Shown one piece after another: positions 22,401 to 34,798 of a stretch of DNA of 64,000 nt; the stretch's first letter is position 1; each line of letters begins with the position of its first letter. Below the pieces are notes generated by a model. It was not told the DNA's origin, did no database searches, and saw only the letters and a list, made by a program, of their open reading frames with translations. Position numbers and translations under genes: made by a program. The stretch is from Zonotrichia leucophrys gambelii. Lineage: Eukaryota; Chordata; Aves; Passeriformes; Passerellidae. The DNA lies in NCBI RefSeq assembly GCF_028769735.1, contig NC_088172.1, positions 61,349,075 to 61,413,074 of the forward strand, read 5' to 3'.

Positions 22401-25400
22401 GGCTCCTGGGCTTTTATACCCTTACAGTCTAAGCACGCAGAAATCCTTGGCTCCTTCTGTGTCTGTGAGTGCCAGCTGCCTGGGCTACAGGCTCCTTTGC
22501 TATGCTAAGAGTCAGCAGTCCAAGGCTTCTCATCTCACCCAGAGCTCAACCAGCAGCTCAACTGCATGCTGCAAACAGAGCCTCCTGCACTGAATGTATT
22601 CCTCAACATTAGATTATTAATTTACTGTATTCTATTTTTTACCTATGTTTTAATGCCTATAAAATTATAGTAAGGCTAGTTAATCCCATCTGGAATATAT
22701 TTCAAAGTGAAAGATGAATCTAATCTTAATTTATGGATTGAAGAGAAAGTTGAAGCATTTGCATTGCAGCTGTGTGATATCTCACTTCTAATATAGTCTA
22801 CTCTCAGACATATTTCTACTTGAACAGATAGTAATTTTCCTTGTTTTGCTTCAGTGAAGCTTGGGAAATGAATCAATTTCTGATCTAATTTGTACAATCA
22901 ATTCACTGTTGCTGTTTATATATTTAATGGCTTTGCTCTGTTTTCATAACACTTTTAGTTCCAGGACAAGAAAAAAGTGGAAACAGGAATTTTATAGATA
23001 ATAGCCGGTAGCATCAAATCTTTATTGCAATACATTCAAGAAAACACACTCAGGAGACATAGCTGACAACTTTATTAATGTTGAAGGTGAACATTTTGAT
23101 GTGATTAACAGAACATGGTTATGGTCTTCCTCATAAACACTTTATCTTAGAAAAAAGATTATTTTATGTGAATATACGTATCCAAGTATTCTTAGCTTAA
23201 AGGTTTAATATAAGCTAGTATTTCTCCCTATTGAAGGTCTATGACTGCAAATTACAACAGTGAATACCCTCAGCCCATCAAGCCAAATAAAGCTTAAAAT
23301 CTGGCAAGCAAGCATCCCACAAAAAAAAATCAGAAAATTACATTTACATACTAAAAGCTAAACCTACTGTTCCTCTCAAGATAACAAAAGGACAGCCTAA
23401 TTTGCATCTTTTATAACTGACTCCCTCAAAACCAGAAAAAAGTCTTTATTATAAAATCAGTTTTGGAGGCAACACAGAAATTATGTTACCAATACACATG
23501 GGTATGGAGTACAAGTGGCCTAGTTCCTAGCAGAAAACTCAGAACAAATGAGTATTGCAAATATTAGTACATTCAGAGTTCTTGTAGCGTGTCAGGAGGT
23601 TCACTACCCAGAGCAACTAGTGTCAGAATACCCTGCAGTTTACAGAATGCATCTCATACCTTACTATACTATCATAAACTATTAAGTTTTTAATTCTCAA
23701 ATCTTTATGGTTTGAAATTAAAAATACAAATGTACATAACAGAAACCACGTAACACAGCACTTTTAGAACTGTCAAAAGAAATTTCATCTTGAACCTCCA
23801 AAAGCTGAGCAAGAAGTTTTGCATTATTTCTGAAAGCCCATACCCTGAGAGTTTCAGATGTAAAAGTTGGCCTTTTAGGAAATAGTTTCACCATTAAGAT
23901 CTTGTGATATACATTGAAATTAGACAAGTTGCAATCAAATCCCATGCAAATGCATAATTGTGAGATCATTCTCCTTAAATTAATGCTGTCACACAAAAGG
24001 TGGAGCATAGTGGAAAAATAATTTAACATATGAATTTGACATTTTTCCTATGTCTGTTTCAGTTTAAATTCAGTTACTCAAATGCTCAATAGAGCAAGGA
24101 GATCACATCATCTGCAGAGCAGGTTCCCCAAACAATAATGTAAACCAACACAATATATGTTCAGTTATGACATCTGTTTAGTTAGGATCAGCAACCCTAG
24201 TGTACCTGCTGCAATGACAAGATGATCTGCAAACCTCTAACTAGACACCCAAGCTATAAGCAGCCATCTGTGTGAGTCACTAGCTGAGAACTAAAGTAGT
24301 GACACAGGCAAAGACTCTCAAGGTTCTGTTGCCTCATCTTTTGCGCTGCTCAAGCATTCAGAGCATAAATACACCAGACTGAAACAGGTCAGGTGCATGC
24401 CAGGACTAGGAAGTAATCCTGCAGTAAAAGAGGTCCCCTGCCCTAAGGCCATAGATCTGCATTTAAAACATGGAAGAAAACTCTGCAAAAATACTTCCAT
24501 AAAACATTGCTGTCTGGAGGGGCTTACATGGGCAAATGGTTCAAAGTCTCTATACCACACTCAGCCCAGAGAATAACTGACTTTTAAACTCTCTGCTTGC
24601 CCCAAGAGTTGACAAAGGGAAAAATCTGCAAGAGGAGAAGCATCAGTGTGTAACTGCTCTTTACAAGAGCAATGAACCACCGCAGATCTTGTCAATCAGC
24701 TAGTGAATGCTGTGCCAGTTCACCCTCAGCTCTGAGAGGGAGAGCACTCCTGCCACTGACATCTGACAGTATTTTCCCATGTTGTTGGTGAGTTCATCTC
24801 AGGAACAGATTTATGGCAAATAAACAAAATGCCCATGAATGTTTAACGACAAAGCTGAGGGGAATACAAACACCTCGTTTACTATAGGACACATCTGTTC
24901 TCACTGCTGCTGATGCATTGAATTCAACCAGGGTAAGAAATTTATTAATGCATGCCAAATGGTGACCTGCACTGAGACAACTCCTGGAACTATGTGGAAT
25001 ACTAAGCAATAGCAGGGTATTTTTCATTTAATAATGCCACGGTAAAAGGCTGTGCTATGCCTGTGACTTTTTTTTTTATGTTTACCATTTTCTAATATAA
25101 AACAAAGAACATTTGGGGGACATACTTCCTTCCTGGCCTTAATATTTCAAAGACTCCTGAGCACACCATCCATCTGTTGCAGACACATGACTGACAGAAG
25201 GGAAAGAATCATATGGGGAATGCAATTTCACTTCCTGAGGACAACTCTTTATTCAATCTTTATGTTCCTCCCAGTTCATGGAATAACACATGACACTAAA
25301 TCAAGAAGATGATGGGAATAAGTTACAAATATGTAACTGGTGAGGTATGTAACACTGTTATTGTAACTATATTTCCCACTGGTTTGACTACAAATCTTCT

Positions 25401-26011
25401 GACCTTTCAACTTACATTATTACAAAAAGAAGTCTTGAAAGGGTCTCAAGAGGCTACATTCCAAACAAATTGTAAAATGTACTATATTTAAAGCAAAACA
25501 GACTCAGCAGTTCTTGTTAACTTTAAATAGAAATTTATACCTCAAGAGCAAAAGAGGTGATTCAAAAGGAAATGTAAATGTATTACAAACAGGTAAACAG
25601 TATTAGGCAGAACAAATTACATCCATTCCATATGATTTCTGTAATATTTAGTTTGAGGCAAATCTTGGAAAACAAGCAGACTTATAAAAAATGGAAGATA
25701 CTAGAATTAGAAAAAACTCAATACTAACTTACACTATTGAACAGCTATTTTATCAAATGCTTTGTTTGTCTGAATTAAAAGGTAACACTACATTCAATTG
25801 GTCAAGGAAATGGCAAGACTGCCAGAACTTAAAGTAGAAGTACAATTGAAATCGGTATGTAAAATAAATGTTACAAATATAAATCTCACTTTATTAACAT
25901 AATTTATGGTCTCATAAGAACTTCATTATAGTTAGGCTGAACAATTACATCACCAACTTTAATGAATTTAGAACTGCTCAAATAAGGAAGTTAAAATACT
26001 AAAAAGCATAC

Positions 26012-26107
26012 CAGAAGAGGCTTCCAGTCTTTCTAATCTGCTGATCAACCAATCAAGAGATCCAGAAAATTGAGCACAGTTTTTACGATTTCCTCGAATC
26101 AGAGCCG
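26012..26107 (-). CDS. RYR2: RYR2 exon 17 (residues ~538-570), N-terminal solenoid
   Basis: A 96-bp exon encoding [16 protein letters not shown] and [15 protein letters not shown], with split codons at both ends. The acceptor is cccaatag and the donor gtatgc. The protein matches the mammalian sequence as I remember it. The GA-rich stretch just above it on the plus strand (about 26113-26141) is, on the transcribed strand, a long CU-rich polypyrimidine tract for this acceptor. Confidence 0.95.
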
Positions 26108-27025
26108 CTATTGGGAAAAGAGACAGAGCGAGAGAGAGAAATTAAATCAAAGTTATAAGTGCATTTAAATTAAAATAATTCCTGTCTTCTCTTGTCAGAA
26201 AGGATCCAATAAGATAGAGTCTTAAGCCCTAATTACTGATATTTAGATTTAAATTTAAATAATGTAAGTGATAGAATTCAGCATAAGAAACACCTTTGAT
26301 ATCAAGTTGACCTTTAGAGAATTTGAATTATTTTGGTTCTACAATCATCTCAATAATCCATACAAAATGCTCTACACGAAGAAGCCCGTACTTACACCAC
26401 AGAAGTCAGCTGCTACTGTAGAAACAAGTTTCTTTAAAACAGTATCCTTGTAATGACAGAAAACATTGCAAAAGCAGAGCGTGAGAAGCCAACAACATGG
26501 GTGACAAATGCAAATTATTTTCTACTGTTACATTTGTTCAGGAGTAATAAAGAGTAAAACAAGATATATGTCTAGGAACTGTATGCTGTACTTTTGAAAA
26601 GGTTGTAGGGAGGAAGTAACAGCTTTGAATCTGTTACTCCCTCATGCTTTAAGCTGAAGATTGAGGTACACTGAATCGTGCGCTGACTTGGTGGGTACAA
26701 CTGAACTGAAATGTCCCTGAACACTGCAGACACCCACGAGCTCACCCTGTCCTGCATCACCTGCATCTGCAGGTATGTGCACACACACACAGGCTCTAAG
26801 AGAAGCATCCACCCTACTCCAAGAAAGGACTGAGGCACAAAGATTTCTGTTTGGTGTGTGGAACAGCACAAACTGGTTTTCTTAAGATTTTTTTTCCCAG
26901 TTCCACCAACAAATTATTTCAACCTGAAGTTTCTGTAATTATTTCCAGCAGCAGAGACTGTTGGTCCTGCAAAGAGGCAATGGCCTCTTAAAATCTATGT
27001 TAAAATCTATACAAATTCACTGTAG

Positions 27026-27183
27026 TATATTTTACTATGTTTTTATGCTGCTCTATTTATAAAAGGCTAAACTTAGAGATGTAGAACATAAGTCTCTAGG
27101 TCATATATTCATATAGTTATATATTTTACTAGGTTTTATGCTGCTTTATTTATAAAAGGCTAAACCTCGAGACTTACAACATA
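27026..27183. repeat. Diverged direct repeat, ~94-bp spacing
   Basis: Segment 27026-27090 (TATATTTTACTATG, TTTATGCTGCTCTATTTAT, AAAAGGCTAAAC) recurs at 27120-27183 with a handful of changes. Confidence 0.85.
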
Positions 27184-27929
27184 TATATGACATTAAACTA
27201 TCTGTAAAGAGGAAGAGCAATGTTGGAGCACTGACAGTTCTGTAAACTGGCAGTTTCCTCACCAGTTTTCTGATGAGGAAAATCAAAACCTAATAGCAAA
27301 ATGAACAAACAAAATCCTTTTTATTGCTGCTTATATAATAGAAAAAAATATGCACCCTGAAATCTTAAACTTCTGAGTAATTATGACCATTTAAAAATAG
27401 TTGGGAATCATAAGAAGGGGAACATCTTGTTAAAACACACAGACCAGAACTAAGGAACACCTGTTTCTGACAGTGACTTTTTTATTGGTTATAGGCAAGC
27501 CACACAATCTGACTGTGCTTCAGGTAGGAACATAAAATGAAGGCAGTAACAGTTCAGTGCTTAACACATCACTAAATTTAACTTCATTAACAGCAATGAG
27601 ACACAGATGGTTTCATAAATGCTGCTCAGCACAAGTTTGTGAAAGGTTAGTATTCATTGGTTAAAGCTGTGCATTAAATGAGGCACTTTAAACTGCAAAC
27701 AAAAAACAACATCCCACAGTTGCTTTTCTTATTGCCGACTACTCCAAACAAGACCAGCATTCAGTTTTAAAGAAATAGAAACCATTATGTGGTCAGTCAG
27801 ACATTAACATCACATAACTGCATATACTCCTGTACATTCTTTTGTAATGCAAGAGGATCTAGTACAAGTTCACAGTGAATTTAAGTATTTGTAAGAGAAT
27901 GGACAGATGTAGTAGACATATGTCAATTT

Positions 27930-28050
27930 CAAATTGAAAGACAGTAGACTTAGACTGAATATAAGGAAGCATCTTTTGGCAATCAGGATGGCTGGCTTAG
28001 CTGATCTTTAGAGCTCTCTTGTGACCCAAACCATTCTAAAATAATATGAT
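27930..28050 (+). mobile_element. Old CR1 LINE 3' fragment
   Basis: TTGAAAGACAGTAGACTTAG and GTGACCCAAACCATTCTAAA keep the CR1 3'-end order (ttagattgaatataagg, then ...ccaaaccattctatgat) with internal loss and many changes. Confidence 0.6.
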
Positions 28051-28919
28051 TTTTATATGTAATACTATCCAGTCTCAGTATCTATAAATGCCTTCATTCT
28101 CATCACAGTGAAAAACAACACAACGTCAATGACATGACAAAAGACATGAATTCTGGCATTACAGTTTACTGTTATTTATGTACAGACTCAAAAAACAAAG
28201 TACTGTTTGCTGAAGCAAGACTGAGCAAGCAATATCCATTTGTCATCTGTGTAATTGCTGTACAGATCCAGCACTATTCAGAACAGAGCAATGTAAAAAT
28301 TCATCATAGCCAGATCAAAGCCAAGCTTCCTGAGCATTAGCTGCCAGAAGATAATGCTGTTAGAGAAGTAACATCAGAGGGCAGGAGGGGCACAAAGACT
28401 GGAAAGTCAACAAAAGCTTTTGTCCTTCCGTGGACTACAAGTCCATGGAAGCAATGCTTTGTACAAAAAAGGCAGACTCTCCAGAAGGAATTTTCTAGCC
28501 TTGCCAATTGGAAATCAAGACACTACTCTCTCGAGTCTGCACTGTGCTTAATGTAACAAAAGATTAACTAAACTGTAACAAAAAATTCAACTCCACCCTA
28601 CATATATGAAAAACCAAACGCCAAAATTTTAGACTGCATCATCTACCACCACCTACAGCCCAAAAATTCATCATTTGATTTCATGGAGATGCTCACCCTC
28701 TGGACCTAGTTTGGATACTTTAAAATGTTTATAATTCTTGACATAACTTCTTTAATTGATTGTTAATACATCAAATAACTACAAATGCAAAAATCGAACT
28801 TAATTTGTATTCTAAGTTTCTACACAGTGGAAAATCTTCTGTACTACAACAGTTATCTAATTCTTTATTCTTTACTATTTTGAGCTAAAAATATCCACGT
28901 AATCCATAATATGTCTTAC

Positions 28920-29055
28920 CTAGTAATTCATACAAAGAATTCAGAATAGATTTCCATGCTTCTCCAGCCTCCTTCCCAGCTACATCTGCAAAGTGAGCTG
29001 CACTGCTGTATACATTCAAACGATCAATACATTCAAGAACAAGGTTGATCATACC
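28920..29055 (-). CDS. RYR2: RYR2 exon 16 (residues ~493-538), helical domain C
   Basis: A 136-bp exon encoding [33 protein letters not shown] and [12 protein letters not shown]. It starts in phase 0 and ends after the first base of an Ala codon. The acceptor is aatttag, the donor gtaaga. Helical repeats of the RIH region are evident. Asn in RLNVYSS and Lys in AGKEAGEA differ from the His and Arg I remember in mammals. Confidence 0.95.
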
Positions 29056-29737
29056 CTAAATTCAAAAAAGCTTATATCATCAGAGGGAAAAAAAAGTAGT
29101 TTTAGATACAAACACCAAAGATTTTCAAAAATCTAAGAAAACAAACCATGAAAGAAGAGATATGCAAAACACAAGAGCATGTGCATGAAGTCAAACATGC
29201 AATCTCAACAGAAAATTTTCTTGATGCAGGTAATAAACATCTCCCATTTAGGATAGTCAAATTAAAGCAAAAATAAAGAGTATAACTAACATAATTTCAG
29301 GCAAGATTTTATTCTGTAGGACATTTAGGCACCTGACAAAGTATAGGCAATTATTATTATTACCAGAGAAATAACACATAATATTAAACAAAATGCTTAA
29401 AGAATGCTTAGCAAATGAAAGCATCCTTCAACATCAAGAGATTATAACAGAGAGAATTGATTCACACATAAGGAGAAAATTATGGGTAGAGTTCAAGGCA
29501 CAATCTAATCTTATTAAAAAGAGATAAAGAAGTAAGGCCGTAAATGTATTTCTTCAAAAAAGCAGGAAAACCAGCAGATCTAGAGAGATTACAAATGTAG
29601 CAAATAGTTTGACTCTTAGAGGATAAAACAACCCCACTGCAAGCATAATCCATATTAGACATCAACACTACAGATACTGTGAAAATATACTTGCAGACAA
29701 TGTAGTAAAAAATCAGGAGTAAAACTGAGAGAAGTAC
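29056..29737 (-). other. RYR2: Intron 15 of RYR2
   Basis: 682 bp, AT-rich, nothing recognised. Exon 15's reading frame stays open well into it, by chance. Confidence 0.9.
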
Positions 29738-29921
29738 CTCTTCTTGGAAGAGGTTCTGGCGATTCTTCAGTGCTCGGAGCCTGTTTTGTTTGTTTTCATG
29801 TTCCAAATGTTCATCAGGGGGGTGAAAGTAGCCAATCAAGTCCTGAAGGCTCAGACTGACTGACTCAATTGGCAAATCAATGGTGGAAGACTTCACTTTC
29901 TTGCTGAGAGAATCAAGGCCC
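29738..29921 (-). CDS. RYR2: RYR2 exon 15 (residues ~431-492), helical N-terminal domain C
   Basis: A 184-bp exon encoding [49 protein letters not shown] and [12 protein letters not shown]. It completes Arg431 and ends in phase 0. The acceptor is tcttgcag; the donor is gtactt, weaker than average. This is the start of the RIH (RyR and IP3R homology) helical region of the N-terminal domain. Reading frame stays open for about 80 codons past the donor, but the next RYR2 residues lie in exon 16, so that extension is intronic. Confidence 0.95.
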
Positions 29922-31851
29922 CTGCAAGAAAAACAAAACTCTCCTGAGAATTGAAAATTAATTTACTTTTATCATTCAAACTCTTTATTTATTTAAAAGC
30001 AAATATTGTTTAGATGCCAAAGCTGATTTTCTTTCAGCAACTTGCCAAAAATTCTTCATACCTACCCATTCTCCATTTAACAACCTAGTCCTTCCTTTCC
30101 AAACAAAATGTGAAAGCATGAAAAATGTTATTTCTGGTAATATGTTTTTCAAATCCAAACAACTCATTTGCATATCCTACCTACGGATGTAGCAGTTTCA
30201 GAGGCAGAGCAGAAGATGAAGAGAAGTAAACCAGTAAAAAACATAATGAAACTGGAAGCAAGTTAAATGCAAGTTAAAAAGATCAGTCCTGTGGTGCTGT
30301 GGAGAGTCAAGATTGCCCATGGAGGCTCTCAAAGACATCTCTAACCTGTTCTTAAGGCCTTTACAGTGTGGAAAGATGCAGCACTTCTGTACACTCTGTC
30401 TCAGCACTTCATTAGCCTTTTTGTTTCCCCAATATCCAGTTCAAACTTGGCCTTGCTGAAGTCTATCAACATTCTATCATACAAGTAAAGGGCTGACTAT
30501 TCTCCTCCAGGTTACACCTGCCCCTTGCTCAGCTGAATCCCTTTGCAAATAATGCAAAATGTACAGAAGTTACCTTTAAAACCGAATTTTTATCGTGAGC
30601 ATGTTATCCGAAGCACAATTTTTCTACTGACCTTCTTAGGAAGAACTGGAGCATACACATAAAAGAATAATTTTCATCCTCTTCAATTGAGCTTTTTCTT
30701 CTTGAGGTAACATCCTGCCAAAACTAAACTGCTAAACACTGCCTTGGACTCCCTGTGCACTCCACAAAAGTCTCCACTGTAATTTAGCAATACTTTGATT
30801 TGTGAAACCTTATCATTAAATTGCCTTTCTCTGTCTTTATCTTTTATAGCATTCTTAGAAGCTTCTATGGAAGTGTATTATTTACAAAGTGACCTACAGC
30901 TTACATTTCCTTTGTATTTCAAATGTCACACTGTACACAACTCTCCTGATGGGTGATTTTGTCCTGGTTTTTTTAAGTACCTTGTTATACGCTTTTCAAC
31001 AAACTGATATGTCTGGGTCTTTGTCTGTGCCCTTATTTAGGACATGTTTGCTTCAGGTCACCATCTCCCAAATTGTGTTTTTCTTGTGGCAAATGAGTTC
31101 TTATGAAATTCTTATCATTCCATACAGTCTTACTGCATATCATTCTTTTCCTAATGCAAACTACACTGATGAAAGGGCCTTTCATCAACTACTGAAATCA
31201 CAAGAGTTTGAGAATTAACATTTTATCAGCATTATTTAGGAATAGGAAGATAAATGCAAATTGCATACATCTGACAGGATTTTTAAGTGGCTAATCACTA
31301 CAACATTTTTCAGGTTTCAAAATATTAAAGAAACAAGTAGCATTAAAAAGGAACAAATAAGCAAAGTGTTATGTGCTGGGAGAAAGAAGGTATCATTTAA
31401 AATAAAACTTCTCCTTGATACTATGAATTTCTTCAGTATATTTGTGGTTGTTACAGATCTGCAGTTACACAGCTATCTCACTCTTCCAGGTTTTTAAAGG
31501 AAGATCACCTTTAAAAAATGTACTTGGAAAAGAAAAAGCTAATTTATGCACCACATGACTTAAAGCAAATTTTGGCAGGGAAAAACCTCTTTACGGTTTG
31601 TTTGTATTTTCAGTATGTTTATGCATTTAAATTAAGATTGAGCAATAAATTAATTTTAGAAGATAGAGGAAAAAAAACTGACCAGTATCTGTTGAGGTGC
31701 TTATCTGCTGATAACACAAAGAATTGACATAAAGTCCAGTTTGAGAAGCATTGATCTATTTTTTCTGAAGGATAAATTGTTCCCTGTTGTGTTAATGGCA
31801 ACTTTGAATAAAACTGAATAGAAATAAAAGTGATGAATTTTAAAGCCATAC
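29922..31851 (-). other. RYR2: Intron 14 of RYR2
   Basis: 1930 bp with an old, diverged CR1 fragment at about 30330-30512. The rest is unrecognised. Confidence 0.85.
30330..30512 (-). mobile_element. Old CR1 LINE fragment
   Basis: In reverse orientation, CAGCACTTCATTAGCCTTTT, CCAATATCCAGTTCAAACTT and CATTCTATCATACAAGTAAA followed by CTATTCTCCTCCAG follow the CR1 order with strong divergence. Boundaries are rough. Confidence 0.55.
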
Positions 31852-31973
31852 CTTATGAACCTGTTGAAAAGGAAGACTGTACTACGGATGACACGCGCTG
31901 TACGGGATTCTTCATTCTGAGATCTGGACAATGTTAAACCATCATCCATGTGCCCTTCATGGTGCATTATTGC
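31852..31973 (-). CDS. RYR2: RYR2 exon 14 (residues ~391-431), end of N-terminal domain B / start of C
   Basis: A 122-bp exon encoding [31 protein letters not shown] and [10 protein letters not shown] (last codon split). The acceptor is tttccag and the donor gtatgg. Arg414 and Arg420, both well-known human CPVT positions, fall at codons 24 and 30 of the exon, which fixes the numbering used here. The segment links the beta-trefoil core to helical domain C at the start of the RIH region. Confidence 0.96.
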
Positions 31974-33033
31974 CTGGAAACAAAAAGCAAGAAGCAGTCA
32001 CTGCAAAATGAGACATTAAAGAAGAAGTCTAAAAACTCACATAGGAAGGCAGGCTAGGAAATTATTAAGTCACATATAAAAAGCAACAATTTTATTAAAA
32101 ACAGATAATTCCATGATTTAGTTTCTCATGTCCAAGGATGCACCTGTACTGAGACAGCAGGTTCAGTGCCATAATAATTTCAAACTTGCAGCTTTTGCAA
32201 ACAACATGCTTTATTAAAAAAAAAATCTAAGGGGTTTTTGTTTGTTCTTTGTCTTTATCAACATTAAAAGCACTTCTCTTACGGAGCAGCAAATCCCTAA
32301 AACAGAAAAGGTCACAACAGGTATTCTTTACTGGTCCTCATTTCTAAGGGTGCCTCTGGTCTTTTCTGACCATGCTTTGAGTAATCTCCAATAACTTACA
32401 GTTTTTCATGTCTAGTTATCATGGCTCTAATGGACTGGATAGCTCAATCCATTCCACATAAATATTTTAAACTTCTGTTCTGTGTGGTTCTACTACCCAA
32501 AATAGACATGGAAAACACTACAGTGTTAAGTTGCAAAAGAATCTTTTCCCTAATTTATGATGCTGAGCTAGCATTCAGCTTGGATGTGATTATTCCATAA
32601 AGAAAGAAATCTCTCAGGACGCAAAACTTGAACATTCTACCCCAAGGTAATACATTTACAATGTGGAAAAAAATACTTTCAACTAAAAGTTTCCTCAATC
32701 CAAACTACATTAAAGAAAGGAATCTTAGCATATTCTATACATCGTTACTAATATTTTAGTTTGAAATCAAATATATTGAAATTTATCATTATTTGTGAGA
32801 TAATGTGTACAGGTCAACACACAGCCTTCATCAGGTCTTCAGTATGACAATTCAGTACACCACTTGACTTTTCAATATGTGACTGAAAAACCCCAATATT
32901 TCATCTGGCAAGCATGCTTAAAGTACTTGAAATTCAGAAATTATCTGGCTCACGTAGCTCCCTTCATTTGCCAACCCCCCAGCCACCACCCACCCTATGA
33001 GTGAATGAAATGCATTCCTGTTTACAGCCTTAC
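31974..33033 (-). other. RYR2: Intron 13 of RYR2
   Basis: 1060 bp of AT-rich intron. Nothing recognised. Confidence 0.9.
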
Positions 33034-33198
33034 CTTTCGCTGCAGAGAACCCATCCTTACAGACTTTGCATCTGCAGACTGGTACGTGAGCCACAAGCCT
33101 GTATCTACATGTTGTATGAAGCATATTGAATCCCCATACTTTATTTCAGGTGCTCCCATTCCATCCACCTCCTTTCTTGTCCCTATGTCCAATTTTTC
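33034..33198 (-). CDS. RYR2: RYR2 exon 13 (residues ~336-390), MIR domain
   Basis: A 165-bp exon of exactly 55 codons, phase 0 on both sides, encoding EKLDIGTRKEVDGMG, APEIKYGDSICFIQHVD, TGLWLTYQSADAKS and VRMGSLQRK. The acceptor is cttcatcag and the donor gtaagg. It is the last MIR repeat of the N-terminal beta-trefoils. Gly357, the site of a human founder CPVT variant, is conserved. Several conservative differences from the mammalian sequence I remember (Ile340, Thr342, Ala351/Pro352, Phe for Tyr after IC, Ala for Val in the QSADAKS stretch) fit bird divergence. Confidence 0.95.
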
Positions 33199-34773
33199 CT
33201 GATGAAGAAAAAAATGTATACACGAACAATAACCAATTTGTTAATATTTGCATAAAAAATTAAATATTAGAAAATTATCCAGAACAGGATCTGAAAGAAT
33301 ATTTGAGATCATTCTTTAAAGATTTACTAAAAAAAATGGGAAAGTGTAACTTTTAGACTTTAAAGACAAAAAGAAATCTTGTGAAAAAAACCTAGCCTGT
33401 TAAACTTGGAAGGCTGTGTGTACTCATTTCACCTGCACAGGAAAGAATTAGGATCATAATTGACAGTACATGGCATTATTGAAACATAAGAGCTTGCAAA
33501 ACAACCCCAGATACATTGACTCCCCTTAGATGTACAAGGTATTAATCTCCACAAGCTTTTCTTGAGCATTTGGGGTTTTTTTCCAGCCTGGAAAAGATGA
33601 GCTCCATCCAACAATCACTGAGAGATGGCCTTTAACCTGTCACTGCCCAGCAAAGGGCTCAGTACTTCTGAAAAAAGCAATCCATTTCTGCATGATTGGC
33701 CTGCAAACTATTAATGGCATGATAGCACATCATTCCAGCTGGTGTCCTGTAGAGACAGAAGTTGTGTCAGGAGAGGAATTGTAATACCCTAAACAGCTTT
33801 TTGCTTAATTCTCCTAAGCAAAAACTACTTCTGAACAGACTTGTATGGGCATACAGCTCATGCATCCTGCTTCCTGGCAGATCATCCATTTAATCTCTCC
33901 AAAAACAAAGTTCAACTGACAAATTTACCTTCCTGGCTGTACATTCTGTATGCAACATAACCCCCTTAACCGGGTACAGCTTCAACTTTCTGGGCTTCTC
34001 CTGATCAGCAGGAGATGACAAGCATCTTCCTGCAGCTACTCAGAGCAATGTTACAAATAGTGTGACAAAAACAGCTTCTTGTTCTACCCGTCTACCATCA
34101 GGAAGGATCAGAAGAACAATTACTTCATACACACATACCCTGACAATGTGGGAAGACAGTTTCACATAAAAGTTGAGAAAGATTGGGGTTTGTATATGTT
34201 GTCATCTTATTGCAGGGGCTCCGTACTGTTGTCTCCTTATCACAAAAGTTTCATACTTTCTTGGGATCTCTCCTGGGCAGCTCCTCACAGCACTGACTCT
34301 TTCTTCTTCACAAAGCAGCCACTGACTCCAGTTCCCTTCTCAACCAGCCACCCCACTCTTTCATAGCACTCTTCTTCTCACTGGTTACAGCAGTGGCCTG
34401 TTGAAGTCAGGCCTGTTCCTAATATTTGATAACTGGCCCAGCTTCAACTCTCTAGGGGTAAGATAACTTGGTACACTATTTTTCTTATATTCTATCTCCC
34501 TACATGTGTACAAACACAACAATCTCTAACTTAAAAGTTTTTTTAAAGCATTTTTTATGTAAAGAGAAATGTCCTGTAAGTAGATTTTCAGCCTACAGTC
34601 ATGAATGCATTTTGAAGCATTTGAAAAATAAAGTAGAATAGTATGGAGGTGAAATTCTTATGATTCCTTTTCATTATATTAAATTTTCAGATATAATATA
34701 TTCACCAATTCAGTTTGTTTTCTGATTGTTTCTGGATACAGATGTTAATTTCATTACCTAGTAAATAAATGAC

Positions 34774-34798
34774 TTTCAGCACTTCTTAAGTGCTGAAA
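34774..34798. other. Perfect 11-bp inverted repeat with 3-nt loop
   Basis: TTTCAGCACTT, loop CTT, AAGTGCTGAAA. Too short for a miRNA precursor; no gene-like context. Confidence 0.85.

Larger units (their letters stand above)
19965..26011 (-). other. RYR2: Intron 17 of RYR2
   Basis: 6047 bp. It holds a perfect 32-bp tandem duplication (20321-20384), the second copy of the 75-bp dispersed repeat (20396-20470), a short CR1 tail (about 21012-21056) and a tRNA-derived SINE (about 22261-22400) inside a GC-richer block. From 22600 to 26011 I recognise nothing. Confidence 0.85.
26108..28919 (-). other. RYR2: Intron 16 of RYR2
   Basis: 2812 bp. It contains a diverged direct repeat at 27026-27183 and an old CR1 3' fragment at about 27930-28050. 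Otherwise unrecognised. Confidence 0.85.

Noticed and set aside
29480..29896. 138-codon minus-strand open frame as one continuous coding region
   Set aside because: Only its first part (to 29738) is RYR2 exon 15; the rest is intron 15, since the next RYR2 residues start exon 16 at 29055.
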